Assembly (NCBI GenBank): GCA_019359445.1
Contig: JAHHHJ010000006.1
Location: 62,001 to 126,000 of the forward strand
Direction: 5' to 3'
DNA length: 64,000 nucleotides
DNA from: Kastovskya adunca ATA6-11-RM4
GTDB lineage: Bacteria > Cyanobacteriota > Cyanobacteriia > Cyanobacteriales > Coleofasciculaceae
Shown here: positions 1 to 9,064 of the stretch, piece by piece
Numbering within the stretch: the stretch's first letter is position 1
Layout of the letters: each line of letters opens with the position of its first letter
Position numbers and translations under genes: made by a program
Notes under the pieces: generated by a model
What the model was told of the DNA's origin: nothing
What the model saw: the letters and a program-made list of their open reading frames with translations, nothing else
Database searches by the model: none

Positions 1-2634
1 TTCTCCACAGGAGTGAATTAATTTTGCCACTAAGCCTGTCCAACCCGTTTGATGGTTGGCTCCTAAACCTGCACCTGTATCTCCCTGAAAATATTCATGG
101 AAGAGAATTAAATTTTGCCAATGCGGGTTTGTTTGAAAGGTTTCAATGTCACCATAAACCGGTCTTTGATTGGCAGAGTTTTGTTGAAAAATTCTCATCA
201 GTCTTCGAGAAATTTCATTAGCTACCTCTAAAAGCGTCATTTCTTGACCCGAACCCGTGGGACATTCAACTTTGAAATTGTCTCCTAAATAGTCATGGAA
301 TTTTTCCAGAGATTCAATCATCAAAAAATTTACCGGAAACCAAATTGGGCCGCGCCAGTTAGAGTTGCCGCCGAACATTCCCGTTGTCGATTCGGCCGGT
401 TCATAAGCGACTTTATAAGTCTGCCCCTCGGCGTCAAAGATGTAGGGATTGTCGCGGTGAAACTGAGATAGGGAACGGATACCGTAGTCACTGAAAAATT
501 CAGTTTCATCGAGCATTCGTTGAAGAACTTTTTTAAACCGCTCTAAGTTAACAATTGCTAAAAGTCTTCTTGCTTCCTCCCCGGCGGTTTCCATAGAAGC
601 AATATTTTTTTGCAAATCGGGACGATTTTTGATGAACCATTCCATGCGGCGTCTAAAGTTGGGTAGTGCCTCTAAGGTTTTTGGTTCAATGGTTTTAAGG
701 GCAAACAAGGGAACAAGTCCAACCATAGAACGAACTTTGATATGGATGCGATCGCCGTGGGGAAAATGCAGCACATCATAGTAAAATCCATCTTCCTCAT
801 CCCATAAAGGAATATCCGTTTCCCCCAGATGATTGATCGCATCAGCGATGTACAGGAAATGCTCAAAGAACTTGCTGGCAATGTCTTCGTAAACAGAATT
901 GTGCTGGGCTAATTCCAGCGCGATCGCTAGCATATTAAGACAGAACATTCCCATCCAACTTGTTCCATCTGCCTGATCGAGATGTCCCCCTGTTGGTAGT
1001 TCAGCACTGCGGTCAAAAATCCCGATATTATCTAATCCGAGAAATCCTCCCTGAAAAACATTGTTCCCGCCTTCATCCTTGCGATTCACCCACCAGGTAA
1101 AGTTGAGCAATAACTTCTGAAACACCCGTTCTAAAAAATCTCGGTCAGCACGACCATAAATTTCTTTTTCAATCTGATAAACTCGCCATGTGCCCCAAGC
1201 ATGAACGGGGGGATTGACATCGCTAAAATGCCATTCATAGGCAGGAATTTGTCCATTGGGATGCAGATACCATTCCCGCGTTAATCGATCCATTTGCCGC
1301 TTGGCAAAGTCCGGATCGATCATGGCTAATGGTAGGACGTGGAATGCTAAATCCCAAGCCGCAAACCAAGGAAATTCCCATTTATCTGGCATGGAAAGGA
1401 TGTCATCGTTATACAGGTGAATCCAATCCTTGTTTCTGGCGTAGTCGCGCTGAGGGGTAGGTTGAGCCGGATCGCCCTTGAGCCAATCTTCGACAACGTA
1501 GTGATAGTATTGCTTTGTCCACAACAACCCTGCAAAGGCTTGTCGCTGCACGTTCCGCATGTCCGGTGCTAAACCTGGGGGAATGAAGCGTTCGTACAGT
1601 TCATCCGCTTCCTGCTGACGTTGCTTGAAGATTTGCTCAAACTCTTCGCCAAAGGGTGCTGTTAAATCAGAATTGTCGCTTAATCGCAGTTGAATGGTTT
1701 TGGTTTGATTGGCACCAATCTTCCAAAAGTAAGCCGCAGAAAATTTTGTACCGTTATTGTCGGGGTTTACAGCCTCTTTTTCTCCTGCAACGATGTAGTC
1801 ATTGATCCCATCTTTAACGTAGGGGGATTGATTTTTGGTTCCAAATAAGCGTTTGTAGTTCGTTTCATTTTCCGTAAAGAGTAACTCTTCCGGTTCTGCA
1901 CAGTAAAGCCAGCGATCGCCGAGAGTGGGATGAGAGGCTTCAATAACACTAACGGAGGAATCGGATTGCAACTCTCTTAGGTAAGGTTTCTCGCTCTTTT
2001 TGTCCCAAGACCAGGTGTTTCTAAACCAGAGGGTAGGTAAAAGATGCAGGGGTTTTTCTTCATCCCCGCGATTCACCACATGAATTTTAATCAAAATATC
2101 TTCGGCTGACGCTTTAGCATATTCAACAAAGACATCAAAGTAGCGATCGCCCTCAAAAATTCCTGTATCTAGAAGTTCAAATTCTGGATCGTCGTAACCT
2201 CGCCGCTGATTTTCTTGAATCAACTGTTCGTAAGGAAATGCCTGCTGAGGATACTTGTAGAGGTAGTTCATGTAGGCATGAGTGGGAGTATTGTCGAGAT
2301 AGAAGTAGTACTCCTTGACATCTTCCCCATGATTGCCTTGCGGCCCAGTTAAGCCGAATATCCGTTCTTTAAGGATTGGATCTTCGCCATTCCAAAGCGC
2401 GATCGCAAAACAAAGTCGCTGATGGTTATCCGAAATTCCGCCAATGCCATCTTCTCCCCAACGGTAGGCACGGGAACGAGCATGATCGTGGGGAAAATAC
2501 TCCCAGGCACTGCCATCTTTGCTGTAATCTTCTCGTACCGTTCCCCACTGTCGTTCGCTCAAATAGGAACCCCAGCGACGCCAGTGGGCTTTATGAGTAC
2601 GTGCTTCCTCTAGGCGTTTTTCTTCTGCTGTCAT
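1..2634 (-). CDS. MGH1-like (GH63-related) glycoside hydrolase, 3' end outside window
   Basis: The frame is open from the ATG at 2634 to base 1 with no stop, so 878 residues are visible and a short C-terminus is missing. Near the N-terminus is [13 protein letters not shown] (about residues 51-63). Later come the aromatic-rich blocks typical of (alpha/alpha)6-barrel glucosidases: [43 protein letters not shown] and, close to the end, [12 protein letters not shown]. The family resembles mannosylglycerate/glucosylglycerate hydrolases and GH63 glucosidases, so compatible-solute or storage-glucan turnover is plausible, but the substrate cannot be read from sequence. The start lies 12 bp after the stop of the SDR gene on the same strand, suggesting co-transcription. 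Family placement is fairly sure; substrate is not. Confidence 0.85.
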   Translation of the reverse strand, partial: MTAEEKRLEEARTHKAHWRRWGSYLSERQWGTVREDYSKDGSAWEYFPHDHARSRAYRWGEDGIGGISDNHQRLCFAIALWNGEDPILKERIFGLTGPQGNHGEDVKEYYFYLDNTPTHAYMNYLYKYPQQAFPYEQLIQENQRRGYDDPEFELLDTGIFEGDRYFDVFVEYAKASAEDILIKIHVVNRGDEEKPLHLLPTLWFRNTWSWDKKSEKPYLRELQSDSSVSVIEASHPTLGDRWLYCAEPEELLFTENETNYKRLFGTKNQSPYVKDGINDYIVAGEKEAVNPDNNGTKFSAAYFWKIGANQTKTIQLRLSDNSDLTAPFGEEFEQIFKQRQQEADELYERFIPPGLAPDMRNVQRQAFAGLLWTKQYYHYVVEDWLKGDPAQPTPQRDYARNKDWIHLYNDDILSMPDKWEFPWFAAWDLAFHVLPLAMIDPDFAKRQMDRLTREWYLHPNGQIPAYEWHFSDVNPPVHAWGTWRVYQIEKEIYGRADRDFLERVFQKLLLNFTWWVNRKDEGGNNVFQGGFLGLDNIGIFDRSAELPTGGHLDQADGTSWMGMFCLNMLAIALELAQHNSVYEDIASKFFEHFLYIADAINHLGETDIPLWDEEDGFYYDVLHFPHGDRIHIKVRSMVGLVPLFALKTIEPKTLEALPNFRRRMEWFIKNRPDLQKNIASMETAGEEARRLLAIVNLERFKKVLQRMLDETEFFSDYGIRSLSQFHRDNPYIFDAEGQTYKVAYEPAESTTGMFGGNSNWRGPIWFPVNFLMIESLEKFHDYLGDNFKVECPTGSGQEMTLLEVANEISRRLMRIFQQNSANQRPVYGDIETFQTNPHWQNLILFHEYFQGDTGAGLGANHQTGWTGLVAKLIHSCGE

Positions 2635-2646
2635 TTTTCTCTCTAT

Positions 2647-3453
2647 CTAAGCTGACCAAGGTTCGCTAAAGTCAGGGTAAAGTGTCAATCCACCGTCAAT
2701 AAACAGAGTTTGTCCGGTGATATAAGCGGCTTCCTCTGACGCTAAAAATGCCACGGCTGCTGCCATTTCTTCTGACGTTCCGGCACGACCCATCGGAATA
2801 TGACTTTCCACTTTCGCCTTTTCTTCAGGGTCATCCGTCCAGCCTTTATTAATAGGAGTAATGGTTGCCCCAGGGCCAATACCATTAACCCGAATCTTTT
2901 TATCCGCGTATTCTAGGGCGAGAGTTTTTGTTAAATTTTCCATTCCTCCCTTACTGATAGAGTAGCTCAGGTAGTAAGGTCGAGGGATAATTTCATGAAC
3001 GCTGGAAATGTTAATAACTACGCCATTTTTATCGCGCTCTAAGAAATGCTTAATCGCTTCGCGGGCGCACATGTAAGCACCCCTGAGATTAACAGCAATT
3101 ACTTTGTCAAAGTCTTCAATTTTTGTCTCGTGGGCAGCACTTTCAATCTGAATTCCTGCATTGTTGACTAGGATATCTAGTCCACCGAACTCTTCAACGA
3201 CGGTGTTTACCATGCGGATAACATCGTCTTCTTTCGAGACATCTGCTTGTATCAGCAAATCTTTAACACCACAGCCTTGGATTTCACCACAGGCTTTGTC
3301 CATCATTTCTGCGGTATCTGCGGCATCTTCAGGGCTGCTCCGATAGTTGATAGCAACATTGACGCCTTCTTGAGCCAAACGGATAGCAATACTTTGACCA
3401 ATCCCCGAACTCGCGCCAGTAACTAAGGCATTTTTACCTTTTAAACCTTTCAT
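2647..3453 (-). CDS. SDR-family oxidoreductase (glucose 1-dehydrogenase-like)
   Basis: A 268-residue classical short-chain dehydrogenase with TGASSGIGQ (dinucleotide-binding glycine motif), NNAG, and the catalytic pair in YSISK. The C-terminal GGLTLYP is typical of the glucose 1-dehydrogenase-like subgroup, but the substrate is unproved. A TTG at 3462 extends the frame by three codons but touches the AAGG ribosome-binding site. The ATG at 3453 sits nine bases after AAGG and is preferred. It probably forms a two-gene transcript with the glycoside hydrolase 12 bp downstream, which would fit sugar or sugar-derivative metabolism. Confidence 0.88.
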   Translation of the reverse strand: MKGLKGKNALVTGASSGIGQSIAIRLAQEGVNVAINYRSSPEDAADTAEMMDKACGEIQGCGVKDLLIQADVSKEDDVIRMVNTVVEEFGGLDILVNNAGIQIESAAHETKIEDFDKVIAVNLRGAYMCAREAIKHFLERDKNGVVINISSVHEIIPRPYYLSYSISKGGMENLTKTLALEYADKKIRVNGIGPGATITPINKGWTDDPEEKAKVESHIPMGRAGTSEEMAAAVAFLASEEAAYITGQTLFIDGGLTLYPDFSEPWSA

Positions 3454-3558
3454 TCTAATCAACCTTTTTGAATCTTAGAAACTGGAAACCTAACTTATGG
3501 AAATTTAACTTTCCAGGTAATTACTAGAACTTTTCTACTACTTAACTTTAAAGAACAA

Positions 3559-3909
3559 TCAAGCTGCCGCTAAGACTCTAAAAATTATGGAGTTAATCAC
3601 GCTCAGGGCAATCGAACCAATCAAGGCACTCCAAATTCCCCAACGTAACCGAAATCCTGGCACCAACCAAGCGGCTAATCCAAAAATAATCGCGTTTAAA
3701 ACGAATAGGAATAATCCCAAGGTCAAAATAATGAGTGGAAAGGTGAAAAAGCCTAAAATTGGTCGTAATAGGGCATTTAAAATCCCAAAGACTGCTGCGG
3801 AAATTATAGCTTTGCCAATGCTATCAATTTCAACTCCTATGGGCAGTCGAGAAATAATGAGAAAACTGATGGTGGTTACTATCCAGCTCACAATAATCCC
3901 AGGAATCAT
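3559..3909 (-). CDS. Phage-holin-4-like small membrane protein (PF04020 type)
   Basis: A 116-residue, very hydrophobic protein with four predicted membrane segments (about residues 3-20, 30-50, 54-75 and 85-112). The block GILNALLRPIL is the signature of the holin-4/YvlD-like family, chromosomally encoded small membrane proteins whose role is unknown; most are not phage holins. An AGGAGG ribosome-binding site lies seven bases before the ATG at 3909. The upstream TTG that would add six residues overlaps this site and is rejected. It lies 106 bp upstream of the SDR gene on the same strand. Confidence 0.82.
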   Translation of the reverse strand: MIPGIIVSWIVTTISFLIISRLPIGVEIDSIGKAIISAAVFGILNALLRPILGFFTFPLIILTLGLFLFVLNAIIFGLAAWLVPGFRLRWGIWSALIGSIALSVINSIIFRVLAAA

Positions 3910-4565
3910 AAAGATCCTCCTTTCCAATTCATTTGGTTTAGGTTAGTTAGGTCATGGAAGTGTAGCCTCTGCCGCGCATTGTATCAGAATCGTCAACGGG
4001 TAAAGTCCAACCGATATGATGCTGAACAACACTCAATGTACTAGGAGCCTATGCAAAGCGAAAGCGGCTTGCTAATCTACTCCTCACTTCAGAGCGCTTT
4101 CCCTCTCTTTTTAGGATTGAGAATAAATGTGACTACAAAGTGACAAACAGCGTAATTCCACAGGACGCAAAGAAATTCACCGCAATTGATTAGATGTCTG
4201 GCAATGTACAAGCCCGATCCCCCTCGCCTCCCTAAAAAGGGGAACTATAATTTCTGTTCTCCCCTTCTTGATGCTTCCTGACTCGGAAGAACTGGATGTA
4301 TCCCAGGATCGCTTTTTTAAGAACGAAGAGCGATCGCCTGAGCTGAGATTGAATCTTTAACCCTGGCTAAAAAGTCCAACTTTTAGTAGAAGTCAACGCG
4401 ATTCCTTTAGACCAAGACTAAATGTAGGCGCTAAAGCGCTGCCTGACTATGAACCTGGAATGTAGGCGACACAAGGAGGCGATCGCGGGGCGAGATAAGC
4501 AGTTTCGCCAGTAAAAAGAGCTAATTTTCTCCGCCTTCCTCGACAAACACTTTTCTCAATCTAAA
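3910..4565. other. Intergenic region between divergent genes
   Basis: About 650 bp with no convincing gene. It must hold the promoters of the holin-like gene (minus) and the alpha/beta hydrolase (plus). A 7-bp inverted repeat (4060-4066 with 4095-4101) encloses ACTCCTCAC at 4079-4087; this recalls the loop of the small RNA Yfr1, but the rest of the structure does not fit. Several HIP1-type octamers are present. Confidence 0.5.
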
Positions 4566-5600
4566 ATGCAGATGCCTGATTATTCCCAAATAACAGCGGC
4601 AATTCTTGAAAAAGCCAGAAAAGAAGAGGCTTTACCGCTCAAAAATGAAGCTTGTCGCTCAAAATTCTTTTTTCACCCCCACCCCACCCCAAAAGTTTGC
4701 CTTTTCTTCCACGGATTCACCGCCGGGCCCTACCAGTTTGAGCCGATAGGAAAAGCTTTTTTTGATGCTGGCTACAATGTCCTAGTTCCCTTGCAACCTG
4801 GTCATGGGAAAGCGGGAGATTGGGATGGCGATAATCCTCCTCCTTTACCAACGGATGTGCAGGTTTATCAAAGCTTTGTACGGGAGTGGTTGGACATTGC
4901 TCAAACCCTAGGGGAAAAGGTAATCGTAGGAGGATTATCCACAGGGGGTAACTTGGCGGCGTGGTTAGCCCTAGAATATCCCCAGCAAATTGATCGGGCT
5001 TTGGTCTTTGCTCCCTACCTGAGCAGTAGTAACAAATTGGTTGATTGGCTCGTGGACATACTGCCGTTTTACTTCGAGTGGTTTAATAAAGACGCACCGG
5101 GTAACTTTGGCTATGATGGCTTTCCGATTCCGGGGCTGGAGTTGTTTTTGGATCTGGGGAAAGAAATTCTAGAGCGATCGCCAAACGCTCCAACAGCACC
5201 GATGTTTGTGCTTTCGAGTGATGGCGATCGAGTAACTAGCCAGGACGATCAACGGGCATTATTTCAAGCCGCCCTCCAACATCAGCCGAAAGCCTGGTAC
5301 TACTGCTTTGACGAAAATCTGAAAATCGCCCATCGCATGATGACCAAAATGGAGGGGAATGACTACCAGGATTTAGTCATCGCCCTCGCTAAAGCCTATG
5401 TTGAAAGCGATCTTAGCTGGGCTGAAGTGAAGAAGATTGCCCAGCAGATGCGACAAGGGAAATCATTCAAGGCAGTAGTAGAAGCGCTGAATCTACAGCA
5501 ACGAGTTTCCCCGGAACTATCCATAATGCTGACTCTATCGGTCAACCACTCTAGCCGTCTTGTCGCAGATGTTGCTGAGGACGCTGGTAGCTGTTCCTAA
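4566..5600 (+). CDS. Alpha/beta hydrolase (serine aminopeptidase/esterase-like)
   Basis: A 344-residue protein with an alpha/beta-hydrolase core. FFHGFTAGP near residue 48 forms the oxyanion region, GGLSTGG near residue 122 is the nucleophile elbow with the catalytic Ser, and SSDGDRVT and AHRMM match the acid and His positions. The last ~60 residues after the His are a helical extension ending in a low-conservation tail. No signal peptide is visible, so it is probably cytoplasmic. The ATG at 4566 has no strong ribosome-binding site; a second ATG two codons on is possible. Substrate unknown. Confidence 0.8.
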   Translation: MQMPDYSQITAAILEKARKEEALPLKNEACRSKFFFHPHPTPKVCLFFHGFTAGPYQFEPIGKAFFDAGYNVLVPLQPGHGKAGDWDGDNPPPLPTDVQVYQSFVREWLDIAQTLGEKVIVGGLSTGGNLAAWLALEYPQQIDRALVFAPYLSSSNKLVDWLVDILPFYFEWFNKDAPGNFGYDGFPIPGLELFLDLGKEILERSPNAPTAPMFVLSSDGDRVTSQDDQRALFQAALQHQPKAWYYCFDENLKIAHRMMTKMEGNDYQDLVIALAKAYVESDLSWAEVKKIAQQMRQGKSFKAVVEALNLQQRVSPELSIMLTLSVNHSSRLVADVAEDAGSCS

Positions 5601-6028
5601 ACCCATGTAAATTAGAAAACTTCTCCCACTGAAAAAGATAAATTAATTTTTAGGCAACGGTGTTAGGGTAATAAAATCCTTGTAGATAATTTGCTAATGT
5701 TACGAAGATTTGTATTAACGGTCACCAAATAAAACGCAACCGTCGCTATGACCGCAAGCTAGAGCTAAAGCAAATCAGCTTATCCGCTAGTTTTTCTTTT
5801 TCCCCTCACTCCTCCTCTCTCCAGCATTAACAACAAATGTGACGAGAAAGTGACAACTGACATCAATTAATTTTCCTCTATTTTCACCAAAAAATTCTTC
5901 TATCCGTCTGTGCTCAAACTCCTGGCAATATAATCATTTCAGCATCACTCCTGATACATATGAATCAAGAAACTTCACTAGTCTCTTCCCAACGGATGAT
6001 GTATTAATCTTCTCAATCGTCTGTAATC
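5601..6028. other. Intergenic region
   Basis: About 430 AT-rich bases between the hydrolase and the L,D-transpeptidase. I see no coding frame and no strong hairpin followed by a T-run. It probably holds the transpeptidase promoter. Confidence 0.45.
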
Positions 6029-6586
6029 ATGAATGCTATTTTATCGCTAAGTCAATCCTGGAAAATGCTACAGCAAATCGCTAGATTAATTAGCTTTATA
6101 TTGGTACTGGGCTTAGTTTCTCAACCGCAATTATTATTAGCAACTACTCCTTCTGAACTGCCTCAGTCTGACTTTAGTACCAGCACAGTTAAGCAATCCA
6201 CGCGTTTAGAACTTAGCCTCAGTCGTCGTCAAGTCACCTTATATCAGGGAACAACCCCAATTAAAAGTTATCCCGTCGCTGTAGGGCGTCCAGGATGGGA
6301 AACTCCCACAGGTAACTTCCAAGTCCGTCAGATGTTGCGAAATCCAACTTGGATACACCCCTGGACAGACAAGGCGATTCCAGGAGGCGATCCCAAAAAT
6401 CCCTTGGGTCGCTACTGGATTGGCTTTTGGACAGACGGTAATAATTGGATTGGCTTCCACGGTACTCCTAATCCTGAGACAGTTGGCACAGCCGCCTCTC
6501 ACGGTTGCGTTCGGATGTATAACAAGGATATTGAGGAATTATTCAATCAAGTTGATATGGAAACGGTAGTAACCGTCATTCCGTAA
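6029..6586 (+). CDS. L,D-transpeptidase (YkuD domain), secreted
   Basis: A 185-residue protein with an N-terminal hydrophobic signal sequence (about residues 14-39) and a YkuD catalytic domain. The active site is clear: His144 in GFHGT and SHGCVRM with catalytic Cys160, matching the HxGT and SHGC(I/V)R signatures. Such enzymes make 3-3 cross-links in peptidoglycan or attach proteins to it, outside the cytoplasmic membrane. The ATG at 6029 has no obvious ribosome-binding site; the ATG at 6065 would still leave a usable signal sequence. Monocistronic by spacing. Confidence 0.9.
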   Translation: MNAILSLSQSWKMLQQIARLISFILVLGLVSQPQLLLATTPSELPQSDFSTSTVKQSTRLELSLSRRQVTLYQGTTPIKSYPVAVGRPGWETPTGNFQVRQMLRNPTWIHPWTDKAIPGGDPKNPLGRYWIGFWTDGNNWIGFHGTPNPETVGTAASHGCVRMYNKDIEELFNQVDMETVVTVIP

Positions 6587-6622
6587 GTGATTTAATTTAA
6601 TTTTTGGAATGAGTTTGAGTAC

Positions 6623-6675
6623 AACTGATTAGTTCATTACTAATCAGTTATTTCCTGTAACTGATTAGTAATGAA
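6623..6675. other. Two overlapping, mutually exclusive inverted repeats
   Basis: Three copies of the motif aactgattag in alternating orientation build two competing hairpins. Hairpin A pairs 6623-6633 with 6639-6649 (11 bp, 5-nt loop). Hairpin B pairs 6633-6650 with 6658-6675 (18 bp perfect, 7-nt loop). The shared segment 6633-6650 can be in only one of them. No T-run follows, so a simple intrinsic terminator is unlikely. It lies between the L,D-transpeptidase stop and the repeat-protein start 174 bp further on, and could be an attenuator, operator or mobile hairpin element. Confidence 0.75.
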
Positions 6676-6848
6676 TATTTTGTAAGGAATACTAAACCTA
6701 AGGTAGAGAACTAGTAGTAGAAATACTTATAACCTGTTGAGTGAATCAAGATCAATTGTGAAGTAGATTTTTGCTGACAATACAGCTTTGATCTAAATCT
6801 AATCTTTTCATCCGCAAACCTTAATACTTTTAATGCAAGGAGATATCA

Positions 6849-7346
6849 ATGAGTGTACAAAATCGTAAAAGTGCTTTCCAAAAATTGGTTGCTTTTGTAG
6901 GAATTGCTGGTTCCAGTGTCCTACTCGGCTTGCCTGCAATGGCACAGGTTAATCCAAATTCTCAAACTCCGGGAATCCAACAAGTTCCGGGAACTCAACA
7001 AACTCCAGGAATCCAACAAGTTCCGGGAACCCAACAAACTCCAGGAATCCAACAAGTTCCGGGAACCCAACAAACTCCAGGAACCCGACAGTTCCCTAAT
7101 CAACAAGTTCCGGGAACCCAACAAGTTCCAGGAACCCAACAAACTCCAGGAACTCAACAGTTCCCTAATCAACAAGTTCCGGGAACCCAACAAACTCCAG
7201 GAACTCAACAGTTCCCTAATCAGCAAACTCCGGGAATTCAGGACAACGATGATTTTGACAATCAAGTTCAGGACAACGATGATTTTGATACCGCACCTGC
7301 AACTCAACAATCTCCTGCCAATCAGGGTGTGCGAGGTCTTTGGTAA
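6849..7346 (+). CDS. Secreted PGTQQ-repeat low-complexity protein
   Basis: A 165-residue protein with a clear signal peptide (cleavage near PAMAQ, about residue 33) and a strong ribosome-binding site (AAGGAGA, six bases before the ATG). The mature part is built of near-identical pentamers PGTQQ, PGIQQ and FPNQQ in the order V/T-PG-T/I-QQ, followed by two acidic DNDDFD motifs near the C-terminus. There are no cysteines and no known domain. Composition suggests an unstructured, Gln/Pro-rich envelope or sheath protein; function unknown. Repeat number probably varies between strains. Confidence 0.85.
   Translation: MSVQNRKSAFQKLVAFVGIAGSSVLLGLPAMAQVNPNSQTPGIQQVPGTQQTPGIQQVPGTQQTPGIQQVPGTQQTPGTRQFPNQQVPGTQQVPGTQQTPGTQQFPNQQVPGTQQTPGTQQFPNQQTPGIQDNDDFDNQVQDNDDFDTAPATQQSPANQGVRGLW
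6960..7240 (+). repeat. Coding minisatellite (15/30-bp units) of the PGTQQ protein
   Basis: Tandem copies of a 15-bp unit encoding (V/T)PG(T/I)QQ, with larger 30-bp and 45-bp periods formed by alternating VPGTQQ/TPGIQQ and by FPNQQ inserts. Copies are almost identical at DNA level, which indicates recent slippage or recombination. Confidence 0.85.
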
Positions 7347-7400
7347 TTGCTGAGGGCAATAATAACTGTATAACAGCAAGTTTAGGCTTGATGTATGAAG

Positions 7401-7469
7401 AACCTCTCCTCTCCCCGCCTGCATCACCCCTCTCCTCCCACGAAGAGAAGGGAGGGGGAGAGGTTTTAT
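7401..7469 (+). terminator. Hairpin terminator after the PGTQQ-repeat gene
   Basis: Arms aacctctcc (7401-7409) and ggagaggtt (7457-7465) pair, with further C-rich/G-rich pairing inside, followed by a short T-rich tail. It lies 55 bp after the stop codon at 7346. Confidence 0.65.
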
Positions 7470-7623
7470 TATGGACAATTCTCCATACTCGATAGAACAG
7501 AGAATTAGCAAGTTTGTAGGCTATAAAATACTCCACGGCGTCAAGCTAAATCTTGCTACTACTGCACAAGAAATTTCTTGAACTTGCACTAAAAATTAGA
7601 AAAAGCGATCGCCATCTCGTTAT

Positions 7624-7962
7624 TCAGACAAACTGGCTGCCAATTTGCGGAAGACGGTTTTCCAAATCAGTTCGGCAATAATCAACCCCACACCAACTAA
7701 CCAAATTTGCTGTTCTACCCAAAACGCTAGGAACAAGCAAGAGGATAAACCTTCCGCCCAAAACAACGGTAGTTACCATAATCACCGCTACTAGGGCTGT
7801 AGGAATTACTAGAGAAATAATCACAGCAAGACCTGCAACTCCCGCCGCAATCCCTGTACTGACAAATACCCCTGCACCGACAATGGAACCTAAACCTAAG
7901 GCGATCGCCCCTAAAATACCTAGTTCTTTGTGAAGAACGGGCGCAGAATTTTTATCTGACAT
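7624..7962 (-). pseudogene. Decayed amino-acid permease (APC family): N-terminus joined to C-terminus
   Basis: The first ~55 residues (ELGILGAIALGLGSIVGAG onward) match the first helix and adjoining region of APC-family transporters, which are normally about 450 residues. After ~70 residues the frame goes into unrelated sequence. Reading the minus strand in the next frame over about 7619-7740 gives a proper transporter C-terminus (IWLVGVGLIIAELIWKTVF, then RKLAASLSE and stop). The gene has therefore lost most of its internal helices and gained a frameshift. A plausible GAGGA ribosome-binding site remains before the ATG at 7962. Confidence 0.8.
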
Positions 7963-8246
7963 GGGATGTCCTCTGAGCTAATCATCTGCTCTTCGTTAAC
8001 CATTCTGCGAATTTGGTTGCCAGCCAAACTGGAATTGATCGAACTTTCTTATCGGAAACAGCAGGATGATCGCCAGACTATCAAATACTATTTGTACCAT
8101 GGCAACCAATAATGAGGCAATTCCTGTTACTTAACTTATTTCTAAGTGGCAAAAATCAAGTTGATGGCTAGTTTATTTCTGTTTAAATTAATAGTGTTTC
8201 AGTGACTGAGATTCCTAACTTATTTAAAAAATAGGGAATCTCAACT

Positions 8247-8828
8247 TCAAAAGCTTAGTAGTGAAAAAGGACGCAGAAATAACTGCGTGATGTAGTAAGT
8301 ATTTCCGTCTCGCCAGACTCCAATACCTGTCTCCGTGAAAACAGGACGCAGGATATTTTCTCGATGTCCCGGACTCTCCATCCATCCTTTTACTGCTAAT
8401 GGTACTGGTTGGGGAGCATTTGTACTTTTGAAAAGATTCTCACCGACTACTGAGTAGTTAATTCCCCCGGCGCGTACCCGTTTGGCTGGGGTACTTCCAT
8501 CAGAACCTGTGTGGCTGAAAAAGTCGTCTCGTGCCATTTGTTGGCTGTAGTTACGAGCAACCTGTGCCAATCTTTCGTTATTCTTAAGGGGCTTCAAATC
8601 TTGTTGCTGACGGATAGCATTAATCCTTTGGAGAACTGCTGCTTCCATTTCAGCCGCAGTCGGTGACTGCGTTGTTGTAGTCGGAGATGGTGATCTCTTC
8701 TCAAGTACCTCTTGAGGGATTAGTTTTACTACCTCTCTAGCTAGATCTCTAGCTTGATCACATCCTACTAAAGTGAGGGCGATCGCTAGTCCCAATATTC
8801 CGTTTCTTTGTAGCATTCCTTTACGCAT
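8247..8828 (-). CDS. CAP/SCP (PR-1 like) domain lipoprotein
   Basis: A 193-residue protein with a lipoprotein signal peptide (LTLVGC, lipid-modified Cys near residue 23), a Ser/Thr/Pro linker to about residue 60, and a CAP domain. The domain has NAIRQQQ, LAQVARNYSQQMA, FFSHTGSDGSTP, GENL, GWMESPGHRENIL and TGIGV, which are the usual CAP signatures, including His and Glu of the cavity. Bacterial CAP proteins are extracytoplasmic, with unclear biochemical role; the product is probably anchored to a membrane facing the periplasm. Confidence 0.88.
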   Translation of the reverse strand: MRKGMLQRNGILGLAIALTLVGCDQARDLAREVVKLIPQEVLEKRSPSPTTTTQSPTAAEMEAAVLQRINAIRQQQDLKPLKNNERLAQVARNYSQQMARDDFFSHTGSDGSTPAKRVRAGGINYSVVGENLFKSTNAPQPVPLAVKGWMESPGHRENILRPVFTETGIGVWRDGNTYYITQLFLRPFSLLSF

Positions 8829-9064
8829 AGTTAGCTAGATTAACCTCGAAGTCATTATCAAACCAATCGCTATATTTACTACCCAACGCCAATGCTAAGC
8901 AGTCGGTAAATCCCTTGCTCGCTTATGAGAATTGTCGTCTGTGTTTAATCGCTAGAAGCTAATGTAACGAAGATCTAACAGAGATAGCCCGCTTCAGTAA
9001 TCAACAAAGCCTTAAAAATAGTTTATTAAGGAAGAAAATATCAAAATTAGGAGTCCCGCACCTG

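Noticed and set aside
2376-2669. Plus-strand open frame opposite the glycoside hydrolase start
   Set aside because: Antisense to a convincing gene on the minus strand; composition reflects the complement of that gene.
3559-3909. Prophage signal from the holin-like protein
   Set aside because: The family is a chromosomal membrane protein family; no phage gene is near.
4060-4101. ACTCCTCAC motif enclosed by a 7-bp stem, similar to the small RNA Yfr1
   Set aside because: Yfr1 needs the motif unpaired between two hairpins with ACTCCTCACACC and a terminator; here the flanks and terminator do not match.
6921-7536. Minus-strand open frames of 106 and 196 codons over the PGTQQ repeats
   Set aside because: They are low-complexity shadows of the repeat; the plus-strand gene has a signal peptide and a strong ribosome-binding site.
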